Position numbers and translations under genes: made by a program. A stretch of 64,000 bases of DNA, taken from assembly GCA_019155185.1 (NCBI GenBank), contig CM032809.1:1842501-1906500 (forward strand), written 5' to 3'. Positions 11,632 through 26,245 of the stretch are shown here, piece after piece. The stretch comes from Beaufortia kweichowensis. Lineage: Eukaryota; Chordata; Actinopteri; Cypriniformes; Gastromyzontidae. Every line of letters begins with the position of its first letter. Position 1 is the stretch's first letter. The notes beneath the pieces were generated by a model, which was not told the origin of the DNA, ran no database searches, and saw only the letters and a program-made list of their open reading frames with translations.

Positions 11632-14600
11632 GTAAAAAGATTTAATATTTAATCACATTTACAGTAGAATGTTAGAGTGTCAGTAATATCGCATGTCAGG
11701 GTTACACATTTCTTGCCCGACAAAGACAAAGATACATTAGCACAAAAGAGAAATAGCACATTCCAGCTGCTATTATTTTTACCTCAATGCCTTTTCAAGA
11801 CATGACTATTACCTTTAACAACAGGTCATTATGTATCTGCTGTGCTTTGGTGAGAGAGCTTTACTGTGCCTCTGAGGATCAATACACATTATCAACCGCA
11901 TAAAACCTGCTGCTAGAAATGTATATGAGAGTTCTGATCAGGGATCAGATTTTTCAATTCTGCCTTTATGTGCTGCACACTGATCCAGAAACAGCACTCC
12001 TGAGTATTGCAACAGGCTAAACTTAATCCTCTGGTTGTGGGAAATTGTAAAAGGTGAGAGATGAACACACTGTGCTTTCTGTGCGTGTCGTGTACCTACA
12101 GTACTCAACAATCCTTAAGGGTAAAATTTGTTCTTAGACGTGAGCCAAATCTGACACTTTTTTCTTCTGAGACATTTCCATTTGGGTCAGAGATTTTAGT
12201 ACGGCTTATATGCAGAATTTCTACACAGAGATTGGCAATAAACCAAGTATACTCAAACATTTGCACCCTTAAGCTGCTGCTGAAAAATTGAGATGCATCA
12301 AGAATCTTTTTTTTTATATTTAATTGGATCGTGACTCCGTGAAAGGAAATCAAATCACAAGATTCCTAAAAGATTTCCACCCCACTGTGTTCACCGGAAC
12401 CCTGAGGAACTACCCAAGACGCTATGCTGTCTTTTTATGAGATCTATAATTCAATCAGTTTAATTATTTAGGAAAAAAAATCCATAAAGATTTATTATTG
12501 TGTCCCAGAGGTGTAATACAAAAGACCTCTATAAAATAACAATCCTTTACAGCAGAGACAAATGCACTGTCTAAACGTAATGACATGATGAAACTCCTTA
12601 TTTTTCATGGATAAGTAGTAGGACTTCAGAGATTCTGTGTAACAGTGACCTTTAAAAGAATCATTCAGCATACAGTCTGCCTAAATTTAATAGTAAACGC
12701 ACTACATTTGTATTGCTAAAGCAACTGTATCTTGGTGCTGGAAAAAGTGGACGTCTGTTGAATTCTCCAAAGAAACAATGTACATCTTTTGAATCTTGTG
12801 AAAATTATTCAAAAGCTGGTTAACTGCCGTTATTGTGACACCTACTACACCACTTTTATGGTGGCATTACAACCATATTCATGTACCATTATGGCATTTC
12901 AATTATTCATTGTGACGGAACTCAATATGTTGTATAACTGCCTACCATGTCCAGAAAAATATATTAAGATGATTTGAGATATAAACCAAGTCAACATAAT
13001 ACCCCATCCACAGCTCCTGTAGAGCAAAAGCAAATGGTCTATGACAAAATGATTTATGATTCATCAATGCATTTAAATTGTACACAAACACCATACCACA
13101 ACAGGAACTTTGGCACAACGGGCTTCATGCTGTCACCCAGATGGTCATACTGTATCGGGGGAGGCAAAATCACCAGTCAGTCTAGGTCAAAAGGAACTTC
13201 ATCTGGGAAAGAAAGTTCAGAAAAATGCAAAACGCTTCCTTATGAATACTACATTCAGATTTTATAACCTTTGCTTTCAGCCGCTGGCTGTTTGGAATCA
13301 TTAAACTCTTCGGCAAGACGTTAAACGCGGCAGTTTCATGCCCTCAAACGTGTCCTTTTCATGCTAAACACGACTGACAAGTCTCTGTTCAGACACAGGG
13401 CTTTCATGCCTGAGCACATTATAAACAGTAAGAGTCATCTAGCATCAGCGCATAGCCGCTGCTCGAGGCCAAATCGTCTCGTCTGAGAACGGTTTCCTTT
13501 TTTCTGAGAAAGTGGATTTCTATCTTTAGAGTTTTCTCAGAAAATCCTCGGCATGTACCTAGTGTTTCTTTCATGGGCTCTTACAACAATACAGTATGCA
13601 TTAAACATTATACACACGCAGTCACAGAAAAAAGGGAAGTTATGGATTAACATTGGGTTATCGTAAGATTGGCCCTGTATGTACACATCAGCACGACTCA
13701 AAGACACATTTCAAAAATCCAAATGGAAAAGAAATTGTTGGGGGAAAGCAATAAAAAGCAAAAAATGGACTAAAGGACACATAAAAAAGTATCATTTGAG
13801 AAACTGATGCTTCCTACATAGGCAACATTTAAAATGACACAAATAAAGAGACTGCTTTAAATGCATTGTGAAAAGTTCAATAAGTAAATAAATAAAAATG
13901 CTTATATTGCATTCAATAAAAAGAAGCATCAATTACAAATAGCACCGTCTCGTTAAAAATGCATGCTTTCATCCAATAACAGTCTCTTCTGGAATCACTC
14001 AAGTGTTACTACGTCCTAAACATTCACAACAGCATCAAGGAACAGGCGGTGTGACATTTTGTCTATACTGTACAAAGAGAGGCTTGCTTTAAAATGGAGC
14101 TAATGTGTTTTCCACACATCTAAAAGGCAGTAAAACAGCAAGAGAGGGCAAGAAAGAATAAGTAAAGTTTGATAAGAGACAAAAAACAGCACCAGAAAAA
14201 TAAACAAAGTCTGAGAGGTAAACTTAACCATCACTCATGCTGCGAGAGCACAGTGTGTTCTATATTGATCTCTCCTTGCTCGTCTGTCTGGACTTTCTCA
14301 ACGCTGCCATTATCGTAACTTTTTCCACTCAAGAACAACAAAAGTTAAACTCACAGGGTGAAAGAGAGTCACAACAGTGAGAGGGATGAAAACGCAGGTG
14401 GTATGAGAGCCTGAATTCCACCAGGTCGGTTTGCCAAACCCTTTGGGATGGTCCACCTGTGGAGTTTCGGCACGCCAATGAGGGTGAGGTCACACCAGAC
14501 AGAGGTGTCGGTATAATTGGTATTGCGCTGCACAGGAGATAGCAACCGGAGCATTTACACACGCACACACCAATCCATCTCCACCACAGTGTGAATCCCC

Positions 14601-16945
14601 GCTGCTCTCCCTATCGACCCTACATAGACACACGTACCCTAGATAATGGATGCACCACACGCTCACAGACAGCTCAAGCGGGGTGTCGTCCCATCACTCC
14701 AGGAGATGAAGCAAAAACGTCCTCAAAACAAGAACTGTCCATCTGTCTCATCATCTATGAAAGTATGTTCGAGAAATGAGGATTTTAGAGAGTTCCCCCA
14801 AAATGAAAGTTTTTATTGATTTGACAGACAAAAAAATAGCATAATAAGCACCACACATATAATTAATCTATACAACTTGTACTACATTTTTTATATTGCC
14901 GTTTGATTTTTGGATCTTAACAGTTGTGGTAACTATAAATACCTGCTCTTGTTGCATTATAACTCTTATATATCATTTTGTGAAAGGAGTGAGTTAACAC
15001 AGACACAATTTTCCATTTTGAAACAATAAATTTAATACACAAGCGCATAGACAAAACAGACTAGAAGTGTTTAAAGCCCAGGGTCTAGAGATATCAAGCT
15101 ATACATCATCTTCTATCAGCGCTTCCATAAACTTGATAAGATCATATCATGCCTTCCATTGTTGTAGTGTTAGCAAATTATAATTTGTGGCACAAGAAAT
15201 GTGATTGTGTCAGACTCTGCGAGATAAAAGCACTGCTGGCGCTGAGAGTCCCTGATCTGAGTGTTTCCATCGGGGAATGTTTGATTTGTGGTGGATTCAG
15301 TGTCACATAGTGAGCATGTTCCAAATGGATTTATGAAACATGCATACACATTCAGTAAAAAAAAGAGAAAAATGAAATACCGATCCCTGTTGGAATCCTT
15401 AAAATAAGCCAATAAGACTTTTGAAGTTAAGCATAACAATATTTAAAACGTGTATTCACTTTAGAAACAACAAAAGATGATCAATGATCTTCTGCAAGTG
15501 CCTTCTTAACCACACCCCCAAACTCCACCTCCTCTCCTCCAGCTCATTGCATATTCATTTCCATCAACCTTACAGTTGTCCAATCACATCATGCCAGTGC
15601 TTACATCCCACCGCCTTCTTTACCTTTTAAACTCAATCCTATTAGAGAATGGAAGAGCATCCAATTTTCTGTGCGTGTGTGTGTTTGCGAGAAACCAAGA
15701 CGGAGAGAGAGAATGAACAGTGAAAAACATTTCAATAAAAATCACCTTCTCAATAGGGATCAGCTCATCCCAAAACTCATTCCAAAACCAGACTTTGGCA
15801 TTCAAAGAGACCACAAAGACTCTATGTGTGCTTCTCTGTGTGTTTATGTGTGTGAGAGATAACCGTATTACTGGGGTAATCTGCATAGAACATCTATCCA
15901 GGAATTGGAAATGAGATCGTGAGGTTTGACGGGGGTTCAGAGACATCTCACCACACCAAAGCCCTTCTCACACTAAGACAAACACACCTTTCCCTCCTGA
16001 TAATATGCAAATGATTCAACCTGAAGGTCACCGAGCCAGCGTGGCGGTCGCTTCCACGCGTAATGCATTCCAGTGAGGGTACGATTAACCAGGGTTCCCC
16101 TTTCTGACCCTTATCACTGGTGTCACACTGAATTTATTCCTCGACTCCTAGGTGTCACATTAAATTCTTTCCCTTTTCCTCTGAAGTCGGCCTCTTACGG
16201 AACGAGAGGGTTTATGGGAACATAAACACTGCGATGTGATAGGAGGTTCTGAGAGAGCCATTTATCCCAGAGGCCCACAATACAAATGGGATTATTGCCA
16301 GGTGGGCCGAAGTGGAACCAGATCTGTGCAAAATGATCATTACTGCTTAAAGTTCACAAGTAAAGCTGAAACTGTGTGTGAGAAGCAGCAAAGGATGCTG
16401 GGAAATCTAACCCGCCACCATCACGCAGCAAACAAAAACTGCATGTTTCTTTTACTCCTGGTATTATCCTGAGACCCACTCTGTAATAAACTCTCATTGC
16501 ACTCAATTTATCTTTAAAAGCTGCAATGTTGCAGCGTTCCAATACGACCGGCATATGTCCAGAGCCTATAGGCCTGAGGAACAGCTTATGAAAATGAGTT
16601 TCGCTGTAATACCAGTATGAATATTGCATGGGTCTGCGCTAGTCTGAGGTGGGTTGGGTGGGACATGCTAATCAGGGGAACAGACACAGCCCTCGTTAAA
16701 ACTTTAATTGCTGCCTCATCTGTATCCTCATGGGCAGCCTGGGCACACTCGCTGCATTTTTAAAGAGCCATGAAAAGCGCAGAGCCTTCACAGTGTGTCA
16801 AGGAGAAATGCATATATGATAAAGAGAAAATGAGAGCGAGCGAGAGAGAATTTAGAATATCATATAATATTATAATATAATCTAAATAACAATAATATGA
16901 TACAATATAATAAAAAAATTATTATAATCAAATATAATATACATT

Positions 16946-16948
<3 letters not shown>

Positions 16949-17021
<73 letters not shown>

Positions 17022-17066
17022 GAGAGAGGAGAGAGAGGAGAGAGAGAGAGAGGAGAGAGAGACAGA

Positions 17067-17113
<47 letters not shown>

Positions 17114-17407
17114 TGAGGAGACAGACAGAGACAGAGAGAGCGAGAGAGACAGAGAGAGAGGACAGAGAGAGAGAGAGACAGAGAGCGAGAGAGAGAGAGA
17201 GAGAGACAGAGAGAGAGACAGAGGAGAGAGACAGAGAGAGAGAGAGGAGAGCAGAGAGCAGAGACAGAGAGACAGAGACAGAGGAGAGCGACAGAGGCCA
17301 GAGAGAGAGACAGAGAGACAGAGAGAGAGTGAGAGACAGACAGAGAGCGAGACAGAGAGCGAGTGAGAGTGACAGAGAAAGTGTGACAGAGAGCGAGACA
17401 GAGAGAA
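16949..17407. repeat. (AG)n array, interrupted
   Basis: A perfect (AG)n run occupies 16949-17013. The rest is dinucleotide repeat broken by GACAGA, GAGGAGA and AGCGAG variants. A/T-only sequence (about 16856-16945) flanks it on the left. The open frames across it (Arg-Glu-rich on the plus strand) are composition artefacts. Confidence 0.97.
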
Positions 17408-19141
17408 AATAATGTTAAAAATGTAAAAAATAATTTTAAAAATATAAATATTTATGCATTTGGATGCGACTTAAAATTCATGGAAAGCCCTTATTAAAAG
17501 AATATTCAGTGGAGACTTACAGCAACTTAAGTCTTTGTAGAGATTTATCTGAGAAATCCCCTGTGAACTATTTCACTAAACAGAAAGATTGAGAGGGAGA
17601 CACAGAAAAACACAATAAACGGACGAGCAAACAAAGTAACAAAGTAACAGTAAGGGAGGGTGGAATTGTTCCGTTCAGTCCCATGATTCATTGCAAATGA
17701 GATGTCACCCTGGCAGTCATAACGGGCTCTCGCCACTCCCTGCAGCGTAATTGAATTCTGCACTCGTATAAACTATGTGTTCGGGCCAGCCGTCATTTTG
17801 ATTGTTATTAATGCTGGTGTTTATGAAGGGAAGGCTCCAATGACTGATCAGAGGCTCCGCAGGGCCCCTGAGGGCCCTATCGTATACCCCCACACACAAA
17901 AATAAGCTTATCGTTTATTCTCAGACACAGAACAGAGTACAAAATAAAACGAATGTAAATATGGATGCTGGGTTTTTAATTTCGAATAAGAGCTTACTTC
18001 GGACTAAAGGAAACAAATGCATACTGTAAATAGCATGACATCACCAAGTACACACTGACATAAAACATGTACACAAGCACACGTGCACAGGCAGACACAA
18101 ATCTTTAAGACAGCTGGTCAACACCAGTACATTCCCAGTCTTGTCTCTTTCCCTCGGGGCAGTGCAGTGTGGTCTCATTCCCCTCAGGACTCCCACAGAA
18201 TCCCACTGGTATTCAAAACTTCAGTGTGTTTAAAAAGCTCTCTAGTGACCCAGGAAACATTTTTTAACAGTATGCCACCCACAACAAGCTAAAAAAAATA
18301 AAAATCATAAGAGGATTCTTAAGGTCTCAAGTAGTGTTTCTCTTATTAAAAAAAAATGAAATTTTTATAGCTGTTATAAGAGCTGATATATCTAATAACT
18401 AGTGTCTATACTGTAGTTCATCAAAATTGTATATCAAAAGATCATGTGCTCAAATAACACTGCTAATTGAAACTTTTCCGAATGATGTAGGAAACCAAAA
18501 CACATGATCGACCATGTTCACACATCAATGACACCTACTCTACAATTTAACCCCTTGTTATATAATAGACAGATTATAAGTGATCCAGAGAAACATGTAA
18601 TATGAGATCAGCTCTCGGCTAAGAACACAATACCAACGACTGTCAAACCCAAAGTAATTCCAAATCTAAGGTCAAGTGTAAAATTACAGAGCGATCATGT
18701 ATGGTCTGGGGAAAGCACAGGTCTCGAGTCAGCCATTGGTTCAGTATGATTAAACTTCAAGGGTTAAGCACAGGCGGAAAGCGGAACAGAGGTGTTCAGC
18801 CTCGTTACTTTAACAACCGGCCACGGGCTGATTATGGCCTCTCATAAAACCAAAGAGATTTACCCTCAGCATGGGAGCCATGAAGATCATTAGTCCCCAG
18901 AGAGATCAGTCATCCATCTAGATAACCTCACGCTGGACACGAATAAAAGTGTGTGTGTGTCTGTGTGTGTAGATGTTATCTTTACTATCTTGTAAGGGTA
19001 CATGAAGATGAATGAAGGTGTAAGTGTGTGGCGATGTAAAAGTCAAACACGCATAAATTAAATTTGTGTGTGACACTATGAAACATCTCATCTGTTTCAC
19101 TGTTAAAGAAGCCATATCATACAAGTATCCTTAAAAATAAG

Positions 19142-19172
19142 AGTAATATAGAAATAACATTTCTATATTACT
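19142..19172. other. Perfect 13-bp inverted repeat with 5-base loop
   Basis: The arm AGTAATATAGAAA (19142-19154) is exactly complementary to TTTCTATATTACT (19160-19172) around the loop TAACA. It has no terminator role in a vertebrate intron. It could be a cruciform-prone site or chance in AT-rich DNA. Confidence 0.75.
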
Positions 19173-20163
19173 ATTGCTATTGTTCAAAACATCCAGTCAA
19201 ACAAGAATATTCCCTTTAGGTACAAATGAAAATGAAATAAAACAAAACAAAATGAATTTATTTCTAATGAATTTGAAATAAAAAATCAGTTTTACTATTA
19301 ATATTTTAAGTTTTTTAATTTTTTTTTTTAAATGTTATATTTTAAGATCAGTACTACATGGAAATAAAAATAAAGACAGCGAGAAAGTGAGACATTAAGA
19401 TGAAAATACAGAGAGACACTTGAGAGAGACTGAGCAACTGTTAAACCCTTTTATTCTGCCATTACGTCTGGGTATTAAGTGTGATTGGGCACAAGCAAGT
19501 GTGAGCACATATGGGCTTAAATGAGAGCGTGTGTGTATGTGAGAGAGAGAGCGAGCGAGCGAAAGAGCAAGAGAGAACCAAAAATACTTATGAGGGACGC
19601 AGGTGCTGTTGGAAATGTCATCCGCTCCGAGCGGAGGGGGAGGGTTGACACGCAGCAAACGACTACAAAATACAAAAGCGAGCGAGTGCCAGGAGAAAGC
19701 GTCAGGCTGCGGTCCCTCATCAGACACAAGACAAACCCAGCCTGACACACGGAGGTGATAAGACTATAGCGGAGAGTCTTGCTGGCACAGGTGGTGGATC
19801 AGTAAACATTTTATTGCTGTAATGTGATACCTGAGGCAGGAGTGATGACACAGACCCTGGATCAGTAATGTCTCACACTAATACAGAGCAGATGACCCAG
19901 ACCAGGAGAAGACATCATACAGGTGCAGATGGAGAACAAGAGACTAAGACCAGTCAGTCAAACCCTATACTAGAATAAACCAGACTATTTGTTATAGTAA
20001 ATGGTGAATTTACTGCAGAATTACTTCTCACTCTGTAACAGACATGTCCTTACTGTATGTGTGTCTATCAACATTTTTATTATTTAATAAATAAAATAAA
20101 TGTAATTTATTTGTATAAAAAATCTAAGCCAAGAAAACTACAGTACATCACCAAAAAAAAGTG

Positions 20164-20405
20164 AAAAATACCCCAAATCTGTTTATTATTTACTCTACCT
20201 CATGTCATTCCAAACCTGTAAGACTTTCTTTGTTCTGCAGAACACAAAAAAGATATTTTAAAGAACACAATAACACATCCATTGTATAGACAAGATTTCT
20301 CAAAATCTTCTTTTGTGTTCCACAGATGAAAGATTCACATACAGGTATTGAACAACATGAGCGTGAATAAATGATGACAGAATTATTGTTTTGGGTAAAC
20401 TAATG
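20164..20405. repeat. MITE family A, best-preserved copy
   Basis: The left arm contains TTACTCTACCTCATGTCATT, CCAAACCTGTAAGACTTTCT and CAGAACACAAAAAAGATATT. The right arm mirrors these as AAAATCTTCTTTTGTGTTCC, ACATACAGGTATTGAACAAC and AATAAATGATGACAGAATTA, ending in TTTTGGGTAAACTAA. The near-complete inverted symmetry and lack of coding capacity fit a MITE. It is the reference copy for the other fragments in this window. Confidence 0.78.
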
Positions 20406-22568
20406 CTTAAGACCAAACCCCCAACAATAGTGGACACTAAAGGTAACATCAGGTCAGCAAGACATCAGTCACGAAGCGGGTCAGGACAAACGCTCAGTTG
20501 TTCAGTTATTCAACAAACACACACACAGGCCAGAAAACAGATTCACATTCTCACACGTTAGGTTCACAGGTTAAAAGCTATACCAGCTTTGTTAAATCAG
20601 AGATTAATGGGTCTTATCCTGCAAACGGTTTACAGCACTTTAGTCCTTTCTTTCATAATTACACACAGGGCACAATGTAGCACTTCTGAGTTGTATCTGT
20701 GAGTTTTAAAGAGCTGTTCTGAGATCAGCACAGGAGTATGATGAATCACTGCTGGATTAGATAAACGCTGTTACTGTGGAACTTCTGAAAACCTTTACTC
20801 CTCTCATACATGCATTACAGTACATGTAAGTGTGTCCCTCCAGTGGGACTGCTCTACCTGGAGACAGTCAGAAACAGCTGATGTCTCAGTTTCAAGAGAA
20901 GCAGGAATCATACAGAGAAATTACGGGAGATGACCGTGTGTTCTCGCAGTCCATCGCTCACCTTGACCTGAACATTTTTAAAGAGTGGACAGATGCTGCT
21001 AATGCTAATCCTGAGACACATGCATGCATGCACACATAGCTTCTATGTCTTATGTCGAAAAAATATTTTAAATGGTTAGTCTAACAATGCAAATCTATGA
21101 AATGTCCCCATTTATCTGGGAAATGTGTGTGTGTAAAAGAGAGAAAGTGGAACAGATAGGCAGTGAAGGTTGAAGGTGACCCTGTGGCATGACTCCAGTT
21201 CTGTGTGACCCAAGACACCTGCGGAAACGCACACGCACCGAACACGTGCCAAGAGACAAATGACTCCATCAGTCCATGCGTTGTTTATGATCGTATGTGT
21301 ATCGCATGCAGTCTCTGATCATCTGTCCCTCTGGCGAGAGTGTGAATTTTTAAACTACGGCTCTAGAGATGATGAGCACTAGCGAGTGTCCATGGGGAAG
21401 AATCACACAGCCTGTACCAGATGGGCACGGGTGGCATGATGCCAGGCAGAACAAAGACTGTGGGTGCCAAGCCACAAATGACTGGCTGTCTACCCACCCT
21501 GCACATCCCCCTACAAACACACACGATAATCTCTCCATCACACCGTAAAGCATCCGGTTAACCCGCCTTCTAAGAGAGAAATACAATGGCCTTAGATACT
21601 GATGAGAGAGAGAAAGCATGAGAGAGAGAGAGACATTTAATAAGAAAGAAAAGATGCATGTGTGTGTAAATATGGCAGACGGTAGCGTGAGAGCCCCTAC
21701 ACTACAGAAAGAACTCAGCAGCTGCTGCGAGGTTTAAGACTTCCATAATTATACATCTGTGAGTTATAACTATACCTTTAATTAAACAACTACAAATCAC
21801 ACACACACACTTTTACATGCTTACATGTCTCATTATATTTACTCTTATTTCACGTGTGGGTCGTTCTGGCATCTGTGGTCCTGTCATCTGTGCTTTTTTT
21901 TAATCAAAATTAGGAAAGCCTAATAGAAGTTGTCAGGGTGGATGCTTTTATTGAAAGCTTTAAAACTGTCTTACTACGGCTGTAACATCTTCCCGTAAAG
22001 TTCTTCTTGATGTGTATTTATCTGGAGTGACCTTCAGTAGGAGCTGGGAACCCTGTGGTATCTCTAGGTGTAAAATATCAGAAAGAATAGTGTAAACAAA
22101 CTGTCTAGACTTAAAGTAGGGCACGAGTGGCAAATTATTCTCATAGCTCTGGCATGTTGCTTATTCAAAAAAAGGGAGGAGTTAGTCAATATGTTCTTGC
22201 CCAACTGCCTCTTTAAACAGGAAATAAATCAACACAGAACAGAAAACTGTGCTAATGACCCAATAAAAATTTAACTGGATCTGTTCTACACACACAAACA
22301 TACAGAAAATAATTTGAAAAATCCAAAATGAAAAATTAACACATGCAACGGGTTAGAGCAGATGGCCTCTCTGGAGCCCTACACTTTCTGGTACATCACA
22401 TTGCATCAGCTCAGTGTCTCTTTGACACACAGCATCTACCCCACAAACAACAGAAGACCTGTAGTGACCCTAACACACACACAGCACACATGTACAGAAA
22501 AATGCCCTCTGGTCTCCTGCATTTCACCACTTTGTCCTTAAATTAAGCTTCTACTCACGCGGTCCTTC

Positions 22569-23105
<537 letters not shown>

Positions 23106-25575
23106 ACAGAAGCAGGTACTGACCAAAGTGTAAAGAGTAAAAAGTTTAAACAAATAAAAATTTTTAACAAATTTCACAATTTGCATTTCAATCGCTGAAC
23201 ATAAATCAGAAACTCACTCCAGTAACCACTAAATCTGTTCCTGCATTTTCAGACCAAACACAGGCCCACAGCGCACTGCAAATAATTAAATGTGATGCTT
23301 CAAGGCCCATGGCCTCCCACAAACACACACACAATCCTGTCAAGTGCAACCTCTCTAGACACAATCAACAGCTACTCATGGCCTGGGTCAATACTATCGA
23401 GCCATTTAGTTAAAACACACTCAGTCCTGCAACACACACAGGCACAAACACATAAATCAAACATGCATGCACACTCTTCTGAACTATCGTTCATCCCTCA
23501 GTCATTAACATCACTTTCTCCCTCTATCAGTCCTGCTTTCTCTCACACACAGGCGCATGGAAAAGTGCCGATCCGCAGCACACGACGAGCAGACGGATCC
23601 ACAGTGTGCCTGGGCAGTTTAGTGAAGCATTAGAGCTGATCAATAGCTCTGAGTTCCTGAGAGAGCACCGAGTCTGGCCCGCATATCCATCTCATTAGCA
23701 TTCAGCCGAGACCCGCGCACACGCTGAGTGACAGCGCCGCAACCTCCGGATTCACTCGCTCTCCTTCCCTTCATCCCTCTTCCTCTTATTCACACTTCCT
23801 GTTTTTCTCTCTCCATCCTTCCATCTACCTTATTGTCATTTTGCTGCTTCTGTCAACAAATAGTGTTATACTTATTGGGTCTAAATGTTTAAGAAATACG
23901 GTTTCTTCTTATTCTTGTGCTTTTCCATTTATCCATTCCATCTCATCAGCTCCTGCTTTGGCTGTCATTGATGTGAACACTTTAGTGCACTCTCTAATAA
24001 GCCAAAATGAAATCATATTTAAAAAACATCTACTTGAGTTAACTAATCGAAAAATTGATTGGAATATAAAAAGTGATGTTAGGATGAAGGGGAGGAGCTG
24101 AAAAACACTAACACTTATCTTATGCAGAAAACATAGGTGTGTGATTGGCTGTTTTTATAACCTTCTTCTGTCATTAAATATGTTGTGTTAATTTTACTCA
24201 TCATTGGCCTTTGAATCATCTTCTCTTCTGAGAGATGACACGCCTTTTCTCTGATGTAGTAACACTGTTTCACACAGACAACTCATTATGACTAAAACAT
24301 CTGAAGTGTTTCACACGCACAAAAATACACAGCTCGGGAAGATGACATTTATAACGTAATGTGAAAAGTGTGAAGACACAGCCAAACAGTCTGAGGTTAA
24401 AATAAAGAGAATCACAGAACAGTTGCTGGCTACAGCCGTGTTAAAAGATCTACTTTCCCTGAAGGTAATAAAGAAAGCGCTTATTTCAAACCTGCAACAT
24501 TTGTAAAGATTGTAAAAACACATCGTAAAAACACATCAGTTAAATGGAATCTAAATGCCAGAAGAAGAGCTGAATACAGCTTAGCTTGCCATTGATATTA
24601 TCGACTGCCACATTGTGATGTCGCCATATTTCTGTTAGAGCTGATCAATAAACTGTCGCTATGTGTGAATATATAAGCTGTTGGACACAAATGAGGTGAA
24701 ACAGGAAGTGAAGGACAGGCTGCTGATGTTTGGACACATGTATCTGCTTATATAGAAAAAGACTTCAGCGAGCATAACTGTGTGTCACTGACACGAAACA
24801 TAAACAAGAGAATCATGAGAAGCGTATGAATCAAATCACCATCATCAGCCAACAATATAAAGCACCACAGAGCATCAAGTTCACAACCTACAGAAGCATT
24901 TTAACTTACAAGCAAAAATAAATATTGCTTGGATTTCATCTCTCCCACATACCGCATGGCTCTTAGTCATAGATGATGCATTAATAACAATAACAACATA
25001 AAGAGACAATGCAGGATCTGTTGTAACAGCCTGCCACTGTACGTGTGAATACTGTACAACTCCCACACACCATCGCACAATTCTACAAGATGGACTGTGA
25101 AAAATCACACTAACAAATACAAACACGCAGAATGTCCTGCAGCGCCTGTTGACGCACTGATCAGATGACATACAGCTGTGGTGGGAGGAGAGATCCCACC
25201 ACCCAAACGCTGTGTGTCCGCCAGACACCGTGATGTCAGAAAAAGTGAGTCTGCATGACATTCTCTTTCACTGGTGATGTACTGAGCCATTAAAGTGAAA
25301 CCGAACAAATGACTGTTGATGTTCTAAAACTTACATTTACATTTTTACATTTACAACTTACACAATACTTTTTGACTAAACTTTGCGAACTTTGAAGAAA
25401 GCTGAACAAGCCCAAACTCTTTCTATTGCAATAAATCACTGGGCAGTCTACATAAATCTGTAAGATAGCAACATCTGCTTTAATTTCACTTAGATTAATT
25501 TATGTAAAATTGAAAAAAAATGTTAAGCTTTAAATCTGCATACTCGGTTTGTGCCCACTACAGCAGGTGTCTTAC

Positions 25576-26245
25576 CCTCACAGCTGCTGTGTCCTTCTTC
25601 ATATCCCGCGCTACAGCTGCATTTACCGATAGGTACCAGCCACTCCCCCTCCGCACTGCAATGCATTCTGGGAGGACTGTCCGTGTCCACCTCCGAGTTA
25701 TTCACGCAGGTCCCTCTTACCTCCACCAGCGTGGAGAAAGCAGCTTCGGCTACCGTATCCGGAAACACAGCCAAATTCTGGACGGTCGATAAACAGCGCT
25801 TGTAGTAAACTCTTACTGAAACCAGGGCAACGCATGCGCCAACATCCTGAAAGGCCAGATGGAATCCTTTGCGATTGAGATGTCCAATCTCCCGGACTTC
25901 GGTGTTGAGCTTCATTTTACGTTCACCTAAATCGCCCTGCGTAAAACTTTCGTCTGCCGCAATGGTGTCGATTTTGCTGTAGCGGTCCTCGCGTGTCACG
26001 CGTCCCAGGTCCCAGTCGGACTCGGCGTAGAGGAGGTTGAAGGTTTCTTTGCAGCTGCCAGACACGCCGGGGATGCTGTTGCAGTCACGTAGGGTGAACT
26101 GCAGCTCGATGAAGATCCGCTGGCCGCCCTGCCGCAAGATCCATCCCGTCTGGAGCCAGTTGTTCTGACTGGGCTCCATCACATTGCACACTTGGTATGT
26201 GCGAATGGGCTTGTACTTCTCATCAACGCCGCTGATTTCCTCCCA
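25576..26245 (-). CDS. epha7: Eph receptor (A class, EphA7-like), coding exon 3: ephrin-binding domain
   Basis: This 670-bp exon encodes residues 49-271. Seen: the acceptor is a pyrimidine tract ending ATCATTTCAG, followed by TGG GAG GAA (W49-E-E-I-S). The donor is GTAAGA after C-E-G, leaving phase 1. Hallmarks of the Eph ligand-binding domain include PIRTYQVCNVMEPSQNNWL (residues 61-79), FTLRDCNSIPGV, SCKETFNL, KIDTIAADESF (139-149), LAFQDVGAC (178-186) and a C-terminal GEWLVPIGKC (248-257) that opens the Cys-rich region. Cysteines lie at 68, 103, 113, 186, 199, 228, 244, 257, 259 and 270. N230-N-S is a possible glycosylation sequon. GDLGERKMKLNTEVREIG (152-169), the 13-residue stretch from N230 to M242 and RMHCSAEGEWLVPIGKC match EphA7 as I remember it. 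VCNVMEPSQ and IRTYQVCNV are shared with EphA3/A4, and EphB is excluded. The frame is intact with good splice sites, so it is probably functional. The paralogue name is moderately sure; the family is almost certain. Confidence 0.95.

Noticed and set aside
25520..25805. Plus-strand frames over exon 3
   Set aside because: They are antisense shadows of the Eph exon, which has family similarity and splice sites.
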